A program made the translations under genes and the position numbers. Below are positions 26,672-35,434 of a stretch of 64,000 nt of DNA, in pieces. Position 1 is the stretch's first letter. The number at the start of each line of letters is the position of its first letter. This DNA is from Reyranella humidisoli (lineage in GTDB: Bacteria; Pseudomonadota; Alphaproteobacteria; Reyranellales; Reyranellaceae). The stretch spans positions 1,922,001-1,986,000 of the forward strand of contig NZ_JAHOPB010000001.1 in assembly GCF_019039055.1 (NCBI RefSeq). Direction: 5' to 3'. The notes beneath the pieces were generated by a model. The model made no database searches. It was not told where the DNA came from and saw nothing but the letters and a program-made list of their open reading frames with translations.

Positions 26672-27187
26672 ATGAGTATCGATGCGGCAGCCTTCAAGAA
26701 GGGCATGCGCCACCTCGCGGCGAGCGTAACCCTGATCACCACCAAGCTTCAGGACCAGCGGGGCGGTCTCACCGCCACGGCGGTCTGTTCGGTTTCGGCC
26801 GAACCGCCCCAGATCCTGGTCTGCGTCAACAAGACCGCGAGCGCCCACGATCCGATCGGCGAGGCCGGCTTCTTCTGCGTCAACATCCTGTGTCCCGAGC
26901 ATCGCAAGCTGGCGGAACGGTTCGCCGGCATGGACGGGATCGAGGGCGACGATCGCTTCAACGACCTGGGCGAATGGACGACGCTCACGACCGGCGCGCC
27001 GGTGTTGAAGGGCTGCCCGGTTTCGTTCGATTGCAAACTCGTCACCGAACTCTCTGCCGGGACGCACACGATCTATATCGGCGAGATCGTCGACGTGGCG
27101 TTGCATGAGACGGCATCGCCGCTGCTCTATGCCGACGGGGCGTTCGTTCACGGCGCCGCGCTCAAGAAGGCCGCCCAGGCCGCCTGA
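26672..27187 (+). CDS. Flavin reductase family protein
   Basis: A 171-residue flavin reductase (HpaC/RutF-like). It begins FKKGMRHLAASVTLITT and has GLTATAVCSVSAEPPQILVCVN and FFCVNILCPEHRKLAERFAG, the FMN-contact segments of the split-barrel fold. Members supply reduced flavin to a partner monooxygenase, but none is adjacent, so the partner is unknown. It ends 64 bases before tRNA-Gln. The 193-base gap upstream has no gene I can support. Confidence 0.93.
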   Translation: MSIDAAAFKKGMRHLAASVTLITTKLQDQRGGLTATAVCSVSAEPPQILVCVNKTASAHDPIGEAGFFCVNILCPEHRKLAERFAGMDGIEGDDRFNDLGEWTTLTTGAPVLKGCPVSFDCKLVTELSAGTHTIYIGEIVDVALHETASPLLYADGAFVHGAALKKAAQAA

Positions 27188-27197
27188 CGCAGCGGGG

Positions 27198-27225
27198 TTG
27201 CGCCTCCGCGCCAACCCACTATGTT
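27198..27225 (+). promoter_or_regulatory. Possible promoter for tRNA-Gln
   Basis: TTGCGC at 27198-27203, a 16-base spacer and TATGTT at 27220-27225, with the mature tRNA starting 25 bases later. The layout fits a housekeeping tRNA promoter. Called by eye. Confidence 0.4.
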
Positions 27226-27250
27226 CCCGCCCGCCCGAACGAGCGCCTGC

Positions 27251-27325
27251 TGGGGCGTCGCCAAGCGGTAAGGCAGAGGATTTTGATTCCTCCATTCCCA
27301 GGTTCGAATCCTGGCGCCCCAGCCA
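27251..27325 (+). tRNA. tRNA-Gln (anticodon TTG)
   Basis: A complete cloverleaf. The acceptor stem is TGGGGCG with CGCCCCA. The anticodon arm is GAGGA/TCCTC around TTTTGAT with anticodon TTG at 27283-27285. The T arm is CCAGG TTCGAAT CCTGG, and GCCA is encoded at the 3' end. It reads CAA and, by wobble, CAG. It lies between the flavin reductase and two SGNH-hydrolase genes. I see no integrase or repeated 3' tRNA segment, so no sign it has served as an attachment site. Confidence 0.97.
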
Positions 27326-27396
27326 ACGCGCTCCGTCCGAGGGCTTGGACGTCCGTCCGCGTGCTTTCTGGATGAACCGCTCGAGCGACAAGGTCG

Positions 27397-28401
27397 ATGA
27401 ACTTTCTCAAGAATACGCTTCTCGTCGTGATCCTCACGGCCGTCTGTGCTCTCTGCCTCGAAGGCATGACCCGGCTGTTTCTCGACAACGGCATGCTCTA
27501 CGAACTCGAGATGTGGCGTTACGCACGCGACGTGAAGGTGCGCGACATGCGGCCCGATCTCGGCCATCGCCATCGGCCCAATGCCGAGGCCCAGCTCATG
27601 GGCGTAAAGGTAACGACCGATTCACACGGTTTCCGTTCGTCGGAGATTCCCGAAAAGGCGCCGGCCGGCGTGGCGCGCATCGCCTTTGTGGGCGATTCGA
27701 CGACCCTGGGCTGGGGCGTCGCCCAGAACGAGACCGCCGCGGCCCGCGTCACCGCCGCCCTGGTCAAGCAAGGCCGCAAGGTCGACAGCTATAATCTGGG
27801 CGTGGGCAACCACAACACGCTGCAGGAACTCACGCTGTTTCGTGACTCCGCCGCGAAGCTGAAGCCCGACATCATCGTGCTGAGCTACTTCATCAACGAT
27901 GCCGAGCCGATGCCGACCTACAACCAGACCTCGTGGCTCGACGAGCATTCGGCGGCGTGGGTCGTCTTTAAATATCGCCTCGATTCGCTGATGCGTCAGT
28001 TCGGCGAGGCGCCCGACTGGAAACGCTACTACCGCGAACTCTACAAGGACGATGCGGCCGGCTGGCAGCAGACCCGCAAGGCCATCCAGGGCTTCGCCAC
28101 GACCGCGCGCGAGATGGGCGTCAAACTGGTCGTATTCAACATTCCCGAACTGCGCGAATTGAAGCCCTATCCCTTTCCCGAGGTCACCGCCAAGGTGAAG
28201 GCCGACGTCGAGGGGCTGGGCGTGCCGTTCTTCGACATGTTGCCGACGGTACAGAATCTCGATCCGGCGAGCCTCTGGGTGACGGTTCCCGATCCGCATC
28301 CCAATGGTGCCGCGATGGCCGCCTTCACCACGATGATGGTGCCGGAACTCGACACGCTGCTGGACGGTCTGTGCAAGGATCAGGGCAAGGGCTGCAGGTA
28401 A
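27397..28401 (+). CDS. SGNH/GDSL-type hydrolase, membrane-anchored (first of pair)
   Basis: A 334-residue protein with an N-terminal membrane or signal segment (FLKNTLLVVILTAVCALCLEGM) and an SGNH hydrolase domain. The catalytic Ser is in FVGDSTTLGWG near residue 100, a Gly/Asn block is in NLGVGNHNTLQE, and the C-terminal Asp-x-x-His is in DPHPNGAAM. Such envelope SGNH proteins often add or remove acyl groups on polysaccharides (AlgX/AlgJ-like). The stop overlaps the next gene's ATG by one base, so the two are probably co-translated. Confidence 0.87.
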   Translation: MNFLKNTLLVVILTAVCALCLEGMTRLFLDNGMLYELEMWRYARDVKVRDMRPDLGHRHRPNAEAQLMGVKVTTDSHGFRSSEIPEKAPAGVARIAFVGDSTTLGWGVAQNETAAARVTAALVKQGRKVDSYNLGVGNHNTLQELTLFRDSAAKLKPDIIVLSYFINDAEPMPTYNQTSWLDEHSAAWVVFKYRLDSLMRQFGEAPDWKRYYRELYKDDAAGWQQTRKAIQGFATTAREMGVKLVVFNIPELRELKPYPFPEVTAKVKADVEGLGVPFFDMLPTVQNLDPASLWVTVPDPHPNGAAMAAFTTMMVPELDTLLDGLCKDQGKGCR

Positions 28402-29912
28402 TGCGCTTGATCAAGGACGCGCTTCTCTTCCTGGTTTCGATCTCCCTGTGTGTGGTCGTTGCCGAAGGCGTCATCCGCTACATCGACGGCTACACGATCT
28501 TCTACATGCCGCTCAGCGAGCCGACCGGGCTCGCGAGCGTTAAGCAGGAGTCCGTCGACAAGGTGCCGCGCGCACCGGGCGTCGCGCGCGACTGGTTCTC
28601 CACCGAGCCCGCGCCGCTGCCCAACAAGCGCGCCGTCCCCGAGGACTGGGAGCGCCTCTATCGCTTCGTCGAGGCCAACCCCGTCGGCGGCATGTGGTTT
28701 CGTCCCTCCGATGCCTTCAAGGTCTGGAACACCAGCTTCTCCGGCGATCCGTGCAGGCACTGGTTCCTGCGACATGCGCCGGGACAGCTCTTCCTCTACG
28801 ACGCGCCCGATGGCCAGGACCGGCCGCCCTACCGGTTCCTGCCTGACGTCACGATCCCGAGCGGCCTCACGACCAACCAGATCGGCTGGCGCGGCCCGCC
28901 CATCGAGAACCCGCGGCCCGAGAAGACGGTGCGCATCGTCTTCGTCGGCTCCTCGACGGTCGTCGAGGCGCACCACCTTCCCTTTTCCTGGCCGGAGTAT
29001 GTGGGCCACTGGATGAACATGTGGTCGAAGGCCAAGGGCCTCGGCATCAGGTTCGAAGTCCTGAATGCCGGCCGCGAGAGCATCATCTCCGACGACATCG
29101 CCGCCATCGTGCGCAACGAAGTGTTGCCGCTGCGTCCCGATCTCGTCGTCTATCACGAGGGCGGCAACCAGTTCCGGCCCGCCTCGATCGTCGAGAACGT
29201 GCCCACCGACCCCGTCGCCCGCCCGTCGAATGCGCAGGAGCCGGCGGCGGTGGCCTGGCTGAAGGAAGGCGCACGTTATTCCGCCCTGATCGGTCGCATC
29301 CAGGCGGCCTTCGCCATCGCGGGCGCCGGAACCGGCGGCGGCGGCGAATGGCCCAAGCCCGACTACAAGGTGATCTGGCCGGAAGGGCTCGACGAGATGT
29401 CGCCGCAACTCGACTTCGCCAAGCTGCCGGTCAGCCTCAACCTCATCCGGTGGGACCTCGACCAGATCCGCGGCGATCTCAAGTCGATCGGTGCCGACAT
29501 GGCGCTCGCGTCGTTCTTCCTGATGGTGAAGGACGGACTGGTCGTCGATCCGGTTCGCCACAAGTACATCATCGAACAGCTCAACGCCGCCAACTGGCCA
29601 TACCGCTATCGCGACCTCGAACGGCTGGCGAAGTTTCAGAACCGGTACTTCGCGAAGTATGCCGCCACGCACGGCATCGACTTCCTCGATATCGTCGGCA
29701 ACATGCCGTTCGACCCGGACCTGTTCACCGACGCCGTCCACACCAACTATGCCGGCACGCGCATCCGCGCCTGGACGGCCTTCAACCTGCTCGTGCCGAT
29801 CGTCGAGAAGAAGCTCGCCGACAAGGCCTGGCCGCGCGCCTGGCCGGCCGACGCCTCGACGGCGCTTCCGACCTTCACGCCGCGCCTCACCAAGCTCGAG
29901 TGCAAGCCTTAG
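28401..29912 (+). CDS. SGNH-hydrolase-like protein, membrane-anchored (second of pair)
   Basis: A 503-residue protein with an N-terminal membrane helix ([19 protein letters not shown]). A long insertion of about 150 residues comes before the SGNH core, which shows [14 protein letters not shown] (catalytic Ser), [22 protein letters not shown] and a C-terminal [12 protein letters not shown] with Asp and His. It is much longer than the first gene and is not a simple duplicate, though both share the anchor-plus-SGNH plan. The ATG at 28401 overlaps the TAA of the preceding gene (TAATG). Confidence 0.83.
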   Translation: MRLIKDALLFLVSISLCVVVAEGVIRYIDGYTIFYMPLSEPTGLASVKQESVDKVPRAPGVARDWFSTEPAPLPNKRAVPEDWERLYRFVEANPVGGMWFRPSDAFKVWNTSFSGDPCRHWFLRHAPGQLFLYDAPDGQDRPPYRFLPDVTIPSGLTTNQIGWRGPPIENPRPEKTVRIVFVGSSTVVEAHHLPFSWPEYVGHWMNMWSKAKGLGIRFEVLNAGRESIISDDIAAIVRNEVLPLRPDLVVYHEGGNQFRPASIVENVPTDPVARPSNAQEPAAVAWLKEGARYSALIGRIQAAFAIAGAGTGGGGEWPKPDYKVIWPEGLDEMSPQLDFAKLPVSLNLIRWDLDQIRGDLKSIGADMALASFFLMVKDGLVVDPVRHKYIIEQLNAANWPYRYRDLERLAKFQNRYFAKYAATHGIDFLDIVGNMPFDPDLFTDAVHTNYAGTRIRAWTAFNLLVPIVEKKLADKAWPRAWPADASTALPTFTPRLTKLECKP

Positions 29913-29939
29913 CTTAAAGCCGTCGTACTGACCCACTTG

Positions 29940-30070
29940 CCTCATCCTGAGGAGGTCGCCCCTCGAGTACCTCGGGGTAGACTCCACGACCGTCGCGAAG
30001 GATGGGCAGCAGACGTGGTGCTCGTGCCCACCCTTCGAGACGCTCACTGCGTTCGCTCCTCAGGGTGAGG
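29940..30070. repeat. Palindromic intergenic repeat, family B copy 1
   Basis: A 131-base element with ends CCTCATCCTGAGGAG and CTCCTCAGGGTGAGG and inner inverted arms around GGATGGGC / GTGCCCACCCTTCGAGACG. It lies between two convergent genes. Its right half (CAGACGTGGTGCTCGTGCCC onward, about 60 bases) is identical to that of the copy at 34310-34419. The left half has extra sequence. Confidence 0.93.
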
Positions 30071-30109
30071 TGAGTGACTTAATTTAGATGGATCAAGATG
30101 ACCCTGATC

Positions 30110-30964
30110 CTAGGCCGCGTGACGGCCGAGATGCTCCAGTAGAAGCTCGTTCACGCGCGCCGGCCTCTGATCGGCGGCGTAGTGGCCGACGCCCGGCAGC
30201 ACTTCGAAACGATAGGGCGCGTCGATGAACTCGCCCGTGCCTTCGGCCGCGGCACGCCCGACCGTGTCGTCTGCATCGCCCCAGACATAGAGCGTCGGCA
30301 CCTTGATGGGCCCGAGAAGCATCCGCTCGCCGCGGGCGCGATACCAGGCAAGCGCGGCTTCCATGGCCGACGCGTTCCCGAGCACGGAGAGATGCAGGTC
30401 GATCGCTTCCATCGGCACGCCTTCCTTGGCGTGCCGCTTGCGCAGCCAGGCGCAGTCGTTCTCCAGCAGCTTCGGCACGGCATCGGGCTCGAGGAAGGCT
30501 TGATGGTGGCCGGAGCGACGCTTCTGTTCGCCGTCGGGCATCGCCAGGGCGCGCGCGAACGACATCGGATGCGGTCGCGAGAGGATGGTGAGCGAACGCA
30601 GCTTCTCAGGGCTACGGAAGGCGATGGCCCAGGCCAGGCTCGCGCCCCAATCGTGGCCGACCAGATGGAAGCGCTTGTTGCCATGCCCAACGGCCGAGAC
30701 GATGTCGAGCGCATCGCCCGTGAGCTTGTCGAAGCGATAGGAATCGAGATCGGCCGGATCGGGTCGCGCGCCGGCCGAATAGCCGCGCTGGTTGGGCGCC
30801 ACCGCGAAGTAGCCCGCCTGGCCCAGCGCCGGCACCTGCGCCTTCCAGAAATGCCGCGACACGCCGAAGCCGTGCAGCATCAGGACCAGCGTGTCGTCGT
30901 CCTTGCCGGCCACCGAGGCGTCGAACACCAGGCCGGGCGCGGTTTCTATCTCGCGGACTTCCAT
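30110..30964 (-). CDS. Alpha/beta hydrolase (epoxide-hydrolase-like)
   Basis: A protein of about 284 residues with the alpha/beta hydrolase fold. The oxyanion motif is LMLHGFGVSRHFW. The nucleophile elbow is LVGHDWGASLAW with Asp as the nucleophile, as in epoxide hydrolases and dehalogenases. WGDADDTVG carries the late acid and GVGHYAADQRP has the catalytic His. A cap domain lies at about 140-210. The ATG at 30964 has AAGGAG ten bases upstream; an ATG at 30973 overlaps the DUF488 stop (ATGA) but sits too close to that site. Confidence 0.9.
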   Translation of the reverse strand: MEVREIETAPGLVFDASVAGKDDDTLVLMLHGFGVSRHFWKAQVPALGQAGYFAVAPNQRGYSAGARPDPADLDSYRFDKLTGDALDIVSAVGHGNKRFHLVGHDWGASLAWAIAFRSPEKLRSLTILSRPHPMSFARALAMPDGEQKRRSGHHQAFLEPDAVPKLLENDCAWLRKRHAKEGVPMEAIDLHLSVLGNASAMEAALAWYRARGERMLLGPIKVPTLYVWGDADDTVGRAAAEGTGEFIDAPYRFEVLPGVGHYAADQRPARVNELLLEHLGRHAA

Positions 30965-30969
30965 TTCCG

Positions 30970-31533
30970 TCATTCTCCTTCGCCAGTGCCGGCGCGACCC
31001 CACTTCGTCTCGAGGCGGCGCCATGCACGAGCCAGTCGCGCGGCGCGATCCTCGAACAGGTCGGGGGCGGCTTCCTTGCCCAGCAACACTTCCTCGACCG
31101 CATGATGCGGCTGCGTACCGCCATCGGCCAACAGGTGCTCGATGGTGACGCCGCGCTCTGCGAGACGACGCGACAGCAATACCGTGCGATGGCAGTCGAG
31201 TGGCTCCTTCTCGGCGCACATCAGGCACAAGGTCTTGCCGTCCGCGCCCTCGATCACGCGGTCGAGGCCGGCCTTGAAGTCGGGTCGCGCGGCAAGCTGG
31301 TCGTAGCTGCCGCCGGCCGCGGGCTTTCCGCCCAACGCCGCGCCTTCATGCACATAGGCGATGCCGGCTTCGGCCAGCGACTTCGCGAGCTTCTCCCGGC
31401 CGAACTGCGGATGACGGCGTGACCACGGCGTGGAGCGCACGTCGACCAACCGATCGACGCCGCCGGCCTTCAGGAGTGCCACGAAGCGCTCGATCGGATG
31501 GTTGGAGTGGCCGATGGTCTTGACCGATTTCAT
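30970..31533 (-). CDS. DUF488 family protein
   Basis: A 187-residue DUF488 protein. It starts TIGHSNHPIERFVALLKAGGV, then DVRSTPWSRRHPQFG, and has the conserved cysteine pair region LCLMCAEKEPLDCHR. The function of the family is unproven, though the Cys/His set suggests a nucleic-acid or redox role. It overlaps the LysR gene by four bases (ATGA) and runs into the alpha/beta hydrolase gene, so LysR, DUF488 and hydrolase look like one leftward unit. Confidence 0.92.
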   Translation of the reverse strand: MKSVKTIGHSNHPIERFVALLKAGGVDRLVDVRSTPWSRRHPQFGREKLAKSLAEAGIAYVHEGAALGGKPAAGGSYDQLAARPDFKAGLDRVIEGADGKTLCLMCAEKEPLDCHRTVLLSRRLAERGVTIEHLLADGGTQPHHAVEEVLLGKEAAPDLFEDRAARLARAWRRLETKWGRAGTGEGE

Positions 31534-32417
31534 GCGAGGTGTCGGACCTGATCGATGAACGCGAGCGTCGCGGCCGATGCTTCGTCGCGGCGATAGGCGA
31601 GGTTGAGCGGCACCTTCAAGGCGGGCCGTCCGGAGAGCGGGCGGTAGGTTACACCTTCCAGCGGCAGGCGGCTCAGCGACGCCGGTACGATGGTGATGCC
31701 GAGGCCGGCCGCCACCAGATTCAGGGTCGAGACGATGCGCGGCGCCTCCTGGCTGACATGCGGATTGAAGCCGGCCGCGCTGCAGGCCGCGATGATGGCG
31801 TCGTAGAGGCCGCGCCCGTCGGCCCGGCGATAGAGGATGAAGTCTTCGGCCGCGAGATCCTTGAGCGTGAGGGTCGGGCGCCGCGCGAGCCGGTGGCGCG
31901 TGGGCAGGGCGGCCGCCATCTCCTCGTGCAGCAGGGCGTGCATCGCCAGCCCCTGCGCATCGGTGAGGCCAGAGCGGATGAAGGCGATGTCGAGCCGCTC
32001 GTCGCGTACCGCGGCCAGCAGGTCGCCCGAGCTGCTCTCTTCCAGCACGAACGAGATGTCGGGTCGCTCGCGGCGGAACTCGCGGATGGCGCGTGCGACC
32101 AGGGGATGGAACGGGGCCGACGTCGTGAAGCCCACGGCGATGCGGCCGGTCTCGCCGCGCGCGGTGCGGCGGGCCTTCACGGTGGCGCGTTCGACCGACG
32201 CCAGGATTGCCTCGGCATCGGCCAGGAAGGAACGGCCGGCATCGGTCAGGCTGACGCCGCGTGGGTGGCGCAGCAGCAACGGCGCGCCGATCTCGCGCTC
32301 CAGCGCGCGGATCTGCTGGCTGAGCGGCGGCTGCTGCATGTGCAGCTTCGCGGCCGCCCTCGTTACATGGCCTTCATGCGCGACGGCCACGAAGTAGCGG
32401 AGGTGTCGCAGTTCCAT
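31530..32417 (-). CDS. LysR-family transcriptional regulator
   Basis: A 295-residue LysR regulator. The N-terminal winged helix has VTRAAAKLHMQQPPLSQQIRALE (residues 18-40), and the C-terminal effector-binding domain is of the two-lobe type (IAVGFTTSAPFHPLV). It is divergent from the TauE-type permease gene and heads the unit with DUF488 and the hydrolase. By the usual LysR rule it may control either side. A 107-base family B repeat fills much of the divergent gap. Confidence 0.93.
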   Translation of the reverse strand: MELRHLRYFVAVAHEGHVTRAAAKLHMQQPPLSQQIRALEREIGAPLLLRHPRGVSLTDAGRSFLADAEAILASVERATVKARRTARGETGRIAVGFTTSAPFHPLVARAIREFRRERPDISFVLEESSSGDLLAAVRDERLDIAFIRSGLTDAQGLAMHALLHEEMAAALPTRHRLARRPTLTLKDLAAEDFILYRRADGRGLYDAIIAACSAAGFNPHVSQEAPRIVSTLNLVAAGLGITIVPASLSRLPLEGVTYRPLSGRPALKVPLNLAYRRDEASAATLAFIDQVRHLA

Positions 32418-32496
32418 CTGGATATCCAGTAAGTATCGAAGACATCTATATCATATATTTGAACACTGCATAAGTTGACCTTAGACAAACCCTCGT

Positions 32497-32603
32497 CCTC
32501 ACCCTGAGGAGCGCGCAGGGCGCGCGTCTCGAAGGGTGGGCAACGGTTCCGGTGGGTGCCCATGCTTCGAGACGGCCGCGTGCGCGGCCTCCTCGGCGTG
32601 AGG
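32497..32603. repeat. Palindromic intergenic repeat, family B copy 2 (in a divergent promoter region)
   Basis: A 107-base element with ends CCTCACCCTGAGGAGCGCGC and GGCCTCCTCGGCGTGAGG and inner arms GTCTCGAAGGGTGGGC / GCCCATGCTTCGAGAC. It lies between the divergent LysR and TauE genes and ends 24 bases before the TauE ATG, so it takes up much of the space where promoters should be. Confidence 0.92.
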
Positions 32604-32627
32604 AGCCTTCGGATCGGCGAGGGCAAG

Positions 32628-33374
32628 ATGACAATAACGATGGCTCTGGGGCTCGGCGTCCTGATGGTGTTCACGGCCTTCCTGTCCGGCATCTTCGGGA
32701 TGGCGGGCGGCATGGTTCTCATCGGGGTGCTGCTGTTCGTGCTGCCGCTGCCCATGGCCATGGTGCTGCATGCGGTGACGCAGATGGCGTCCAACGGCTG
32801 GCGCGCCTTCCTGTGGTGGCGGCACATCCAGTGGCGGATCACCGTCTTCTACGTGATGGGCTGCTTCATCGCCGTCGGCCTCTGGTCGCTCACGCTCTAC
32901 GTGCCGGAGAAGGCCATCGCGTTGCTGATGCTGGGCATCTCGCCCTTCCTCCTGCGCATCGTGCCCGCAAGGCTCATGCCCGCGACCCTGGGCCCGGTGC
33001 AGGCGCTGGGCGGCGGCGTGGCCTGCATGGCGCTGATGCTGCTCACCGGCGTCACCGGGCCGCTGATGGACCAGCTCTTCCTGCGTTCGGCCCTGAACCG
33101 GCATCAGATCGTGGCGACCAAGGCCTCGTGCCAGGTGTTCGGCCACGGTTCGAAGCTGCTCTACTTCGGCGCGCTGATCGAGGGCGCGGGCTCGGTCGAG
33201 CCCTGGGTGCTGGCGATGGCCGTCGGCGCCTCGATGCTGGGCACGTCGCTCGGCAAGACGATCCTGGAACGACTGTCCGACGGCCAGTTCCGCACCTGGG
33301 CCGGGCGACTCATCACCGTGCTGGGCCTCTACTATGTCGGCTATGGCTTGGTGCTGCTGGCCGGGATTGCCTAA
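32628..33374 (+). CDS. TauE/SafE-family membrane permease
   Basis: A 248-residue integral membrane protein with about eight helices and the TauE/SafE (DUF81) layout. The first half starts FTAFLSGIFGMAGGMVLIGVLL and the second half repeats the plan around CMALMLLTGVTGPLMDQLF. Family members export sulfite, sulfoacetate or other small organic anions. The start is the ATG at 32628; open frame further upstream lies in the repeat. Divergent from a LysR gene that may control it. Confidence 0.87.
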   Translation: MTITMALGLGVLMVFTAFLSGIFGMAGGMVLIGVLLFVLPLPMAMVLHAVTQMASNGWRAFLWWRHIQWRITVFYVMGCFIAVGLWSLTLYVPEKAIALLMLGISPFLLRIVPARLMPATLGPVQALGGGVACMALMLLTGVTGPLMDQLFLRSALNRHQIVATKASCQVFGHGSKLLYFGALIEGAGSVEPWVLAMAVGASMLGTSLGKTILERLSDGQFRTWAGRLITVLGLYYVGYGLVLLAGIA

Positions 33375-33382
33375 GATGGCGC

Positions 33383-33805
33383 GTGGACATTCCGGCAGGA
33401 TTTAGAGAACTCACCGAGGCGACCGGTTTCACTGCGGCCAATGGACCGTGGTTCGAGAAGGTCGAGGGCAACAGGGTCTGGCGCGGCTTCATGCCGGGCC
33501 CGCAACATGCCAATGCGCTCGGCATCGTGCATGGCGGCATGATGGCCGCCTTCATCGATGCCGCGCTGGGCTCGGTGGTCTATCGCGCCATCGACCGGCG
33601 CTGCGTCACCCTGAAGCTCACGCTCGACTATCTGACGCCGGCACGGGTCGGCGACTGGCTGGAGGCGACCGGCGAACTGCTGGGCCATGACGAGCATGTG
33701 GCGCAGGTGAGGGGCCGACTCTATGGTCCGCGCCACGATGTTCTGGCCGGGCTGGGCGATTTCGCGCTGCTGCGGCCGGGACGCCCCCTCAAAGTCCGGA
33801 GCTAG
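33383..33805 (+). CDS. PaaI-type hotdog thioesterase (first of pair)
   Basis: A protein of about 140 residues with the hotdog fold. The active-site helix region is ALGIVHGGMMAAFIDAALGSVVY, followed by VTLKLTLDYLTPARVGDWLEA. This is the PaaI/YdiI-like acyl-CoA thioesterase pattern. The best start is the GTG at 33383, eight bases after the TauE stop, with no strong ribosome-binding site. One base separates its stop from the next gene's GTG. The two thioesterases share fold and size but differ in sequence. Confidence 0.87.
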   Translation: MDIPAGFRELTEATGFTAANGPWFEKVEGNRVWRGFMPGPQHANALGIVHGGMMAAFIDAALGSVVYRAIDRRCVTLKLTLDYLTPARVGDWLEATGELLGHDEHVAQVRGRLYGPRHDVLAGLGDFALLRPGRPLKVRS

Positions 33806-33806
33806 C

Positions 33807-34280
33807 GTGTCTTCCGAAATACCCGACAGTCCGCCCGAAGGTTTCAAGCTCGTCGATTTCGCGCGCGGCCGGCCCGAGCCGACCTTCAACACCCATGTCG
33901 GCAACATGTACGCCAAGCGCGGCGAGAAGGGCACGCGCGACGAGTTCGTGCTGGCGATCCGCGTCCAGCAGAACATGTGCAACCCGGCCGGCGGCCTGCA
34001 CGGCGGCATGATGATGACGGTCGCCGACCTGGTCGGCACGATGGGTGGCGGCTATCTCGCGGGCCTGCGCAAGTTCCTGCCGACCGTCAGCATGACGTTC
34101 GACTTCGTGGCGCCCGCCCTCGTCGGCGACTGGGTGGAGGGCCGCGCAGAGCTGATCCGCCAGACGCGCACGCTTCTCTTCACCAACATCTACCTGACCG
34201 TGGGCGACCAGAAGATCCTGCGCGCCTCCTCGATCGCCAAGATCTCCTCCGGCGACGGCACCGGCTACACGAAGACCTAG
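33807..34280 (+). CDS. PaaI-type hotdog thioesterase (second of pair)
   Basis: A 157-residue hotdog thioesterase with NPAGGLHGGMMMTVADLVGTMGGGY and VSMTFDFVAPALVGDWVEGRAEL. The GTG at 33807 follows the previous stop by one base. It probably hydrolyses an acyl-CoA; substrate unknown. It ends 29 bases before a family B repeat and is convergent with the LysR gene beyond it. Confidence 0.87.
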   Translation: MSSEIPDSPPEGFKLVDFARGRPEPTFNTHVGNMYAKRGEKGTRDEFVLAIRVQQNMCNPAGGLHGGMMMTVADLVGTMGGGYLAGLRKFLPTVSMTFDFVAPALVGDWVEGRAELIRQTRTLLFTNIYLTVGDQKILRASSIAKISSGDGTGYTKT

Positions 34281-34309
34281 ACTCTTTGCGCGTCGAGTTC
34301 ACCAATCCA

Positions 34310-34419
34310 CCTCATCCTGAGGAGGCGCGCAAAGCGCGCCGTCTCGAAGGATGGGCTGCAGACGTGGTGCTCGTGCCCACCCTTCGAGACGCTCACTGCG
34401 TTCGCTCCTCAGGGTGAGG
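34310..34419. repeat. Palindromic intergenic repeat, family B copy 3
   Basis: A 110-base element with ends CCTCATCCTGAGGAGGCGCGC and CGCTCCTCAGGGTGAGG. Inner arms are GTCTCGAAGGATGGGC / GCCCACCCTTCGAGAC. It lies between two convergent genes, where it could act as a two-way terminator. About 60 bases of its right half are identical to copy 1. Confidence 0.93.
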
Positions 34420-34464
34420 CGTTGTTTGGATGCCTGCCGTGTTCAGTTCTCGCCTGGAAAGTCG

Positions 34465-35364
34465 CTAGCGTCCCGGCGGCTGCGACCTGAGGGACGATTT
34501 CAGGAAGTCGACGAAGGACGTGACGCGGGCCGAGATGCCGCGTCGCGCTGGCACCAGCGCCAGGATGTCGGCGCCCTCGAACGACCACGGCGCCAGCACG
34601 CGCCTGAGCTCGCCCCGCTTCACGAAGGGCGCGGCGTCCCACTGCGAGCGCAGCATGAGGCCGAGGCCGGCCAGCGCCCAGTTGCGCACGACCTCGCCAT
34701 CGTTGCTGGTGAGCGTCGGCGTGACGCGCACGGCGCCGGCGCGGCTGCCGCGGCGATGGCGCCAGAGCGTCACGTCCTCGTTGTTCTCGCGCACGCAGAG
34801 GCAGTCGTGCTGCAGCAGGTCGCGCGGATCGGCCGGAATGCCGCGCCGCTCGAGATAGGCCGGCGCGGCGCAGACCCAGCGATCGTTGCGCGCCAGCACA
34901 TGCGCGACCCAGGTCGAATCGCGCACCGCGCCGATATGCACGACGACATCGGCGTCCTCGCTGTCGGTCCACGGCCGTTCGGAGAGATCGAGCGTGACGC
35001 GGATCGCCTTGTGGCGTTCGGCGAAGCGGGCGACGAGCGGTGCGACGTGCAGCCGGCCGAAGCCGAAGGGCGCCACGATCCGCAGCGGCCCCGACAGCGC
35101 GCCGCCCTCCTGTCCCAGCAGGTCGGTGAGCGCGCCGATGCGGGTCAGCATCGCCTGCGCCTCGCTCACCAGATGCTCGCCCTCACCGGTGAAGCGCACG
35201 CGGCGCGAGCTGCGCACGACGAGGCTGACGCCCAGCGCCTGTTCGAGCTTCTTGAGGCGCAGCGACAGCGCCGGCGGCGTGACGTTGAGCGACCGGGCGG
35301 CCCCGCTCAGCGAGCCGGTCCGCGCCAGGGCTTCCATGAACTGCAGGTCGGCAAGCGAGATCAT
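34465..35364 (-). CDS. LysR-family transcriptional regulator
   Basis: A 299-residue LysR regulator of the CrgA/DsdC-like subgroup. The winged helix has LQFMEALARTGSLSGAARSLNVTP and LKKLEQALGVSLVVRSSRRVRFT. The effector domain starts GPLRIVAPFGFGRLHVAPLV. It is divergent from the HAD / Bug / PLP-enzyme operon with a 70-base gap and is the obvious candidate to control it. Confidence 0.93.
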   Translation of the reverse strand: MISLADLQFMEALARTGSLSGAARSLNVTPPALSLRLKKLEQALGVSLVVRSSRRVRFTGEGEHLVSEAQAMLTRIGALTDLLGQEGGALSGPLRIVAPFGFGRLHVAPLVARFAERHKAIRVTLDLSERPWTDSEDADVVVHIGAVRDSTWVAHVLARNDRWVCAAPAYLERRGIPADPRDLLQHDCLCVRENNEDVTLWRHRRGSRAGAVRVTPTLTSNDGEVVRNWALAGLGLMLRSQWDAAPFVKRGELRRVLAPWSFEGADILALVPARRGISARVTSFVDFLKSSLRSQPPGR

Positions 35365-35434
35365 TCAGTTTTCCTTAACTGAACTATTGGTTCTATTTAA
35401 GCACCGATGGCCTGCCGCCTGCTACCGTACCGGC

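Noticed and set aside
27251..27325. tRNA-Gln as an integration site for an island carrying the SGNH genes
   Set aside because: No integrase, no repeated tRNA 3' end and no obvious composition change downstream.
32556..32627. N-terminal extension of the TauE-type permease from an ATG at 32556
   Set aside because: The extra codons are read from the family B repeat and are Arg-rich. The ATG at 32628 fits the first membrane helix.
29940..34419. CRISPR array suggested by repeated palindromes
   Set aside because: Copies are 2-4 kb apart, over 100 bases long and not evenly spaced; no cas gene is present.
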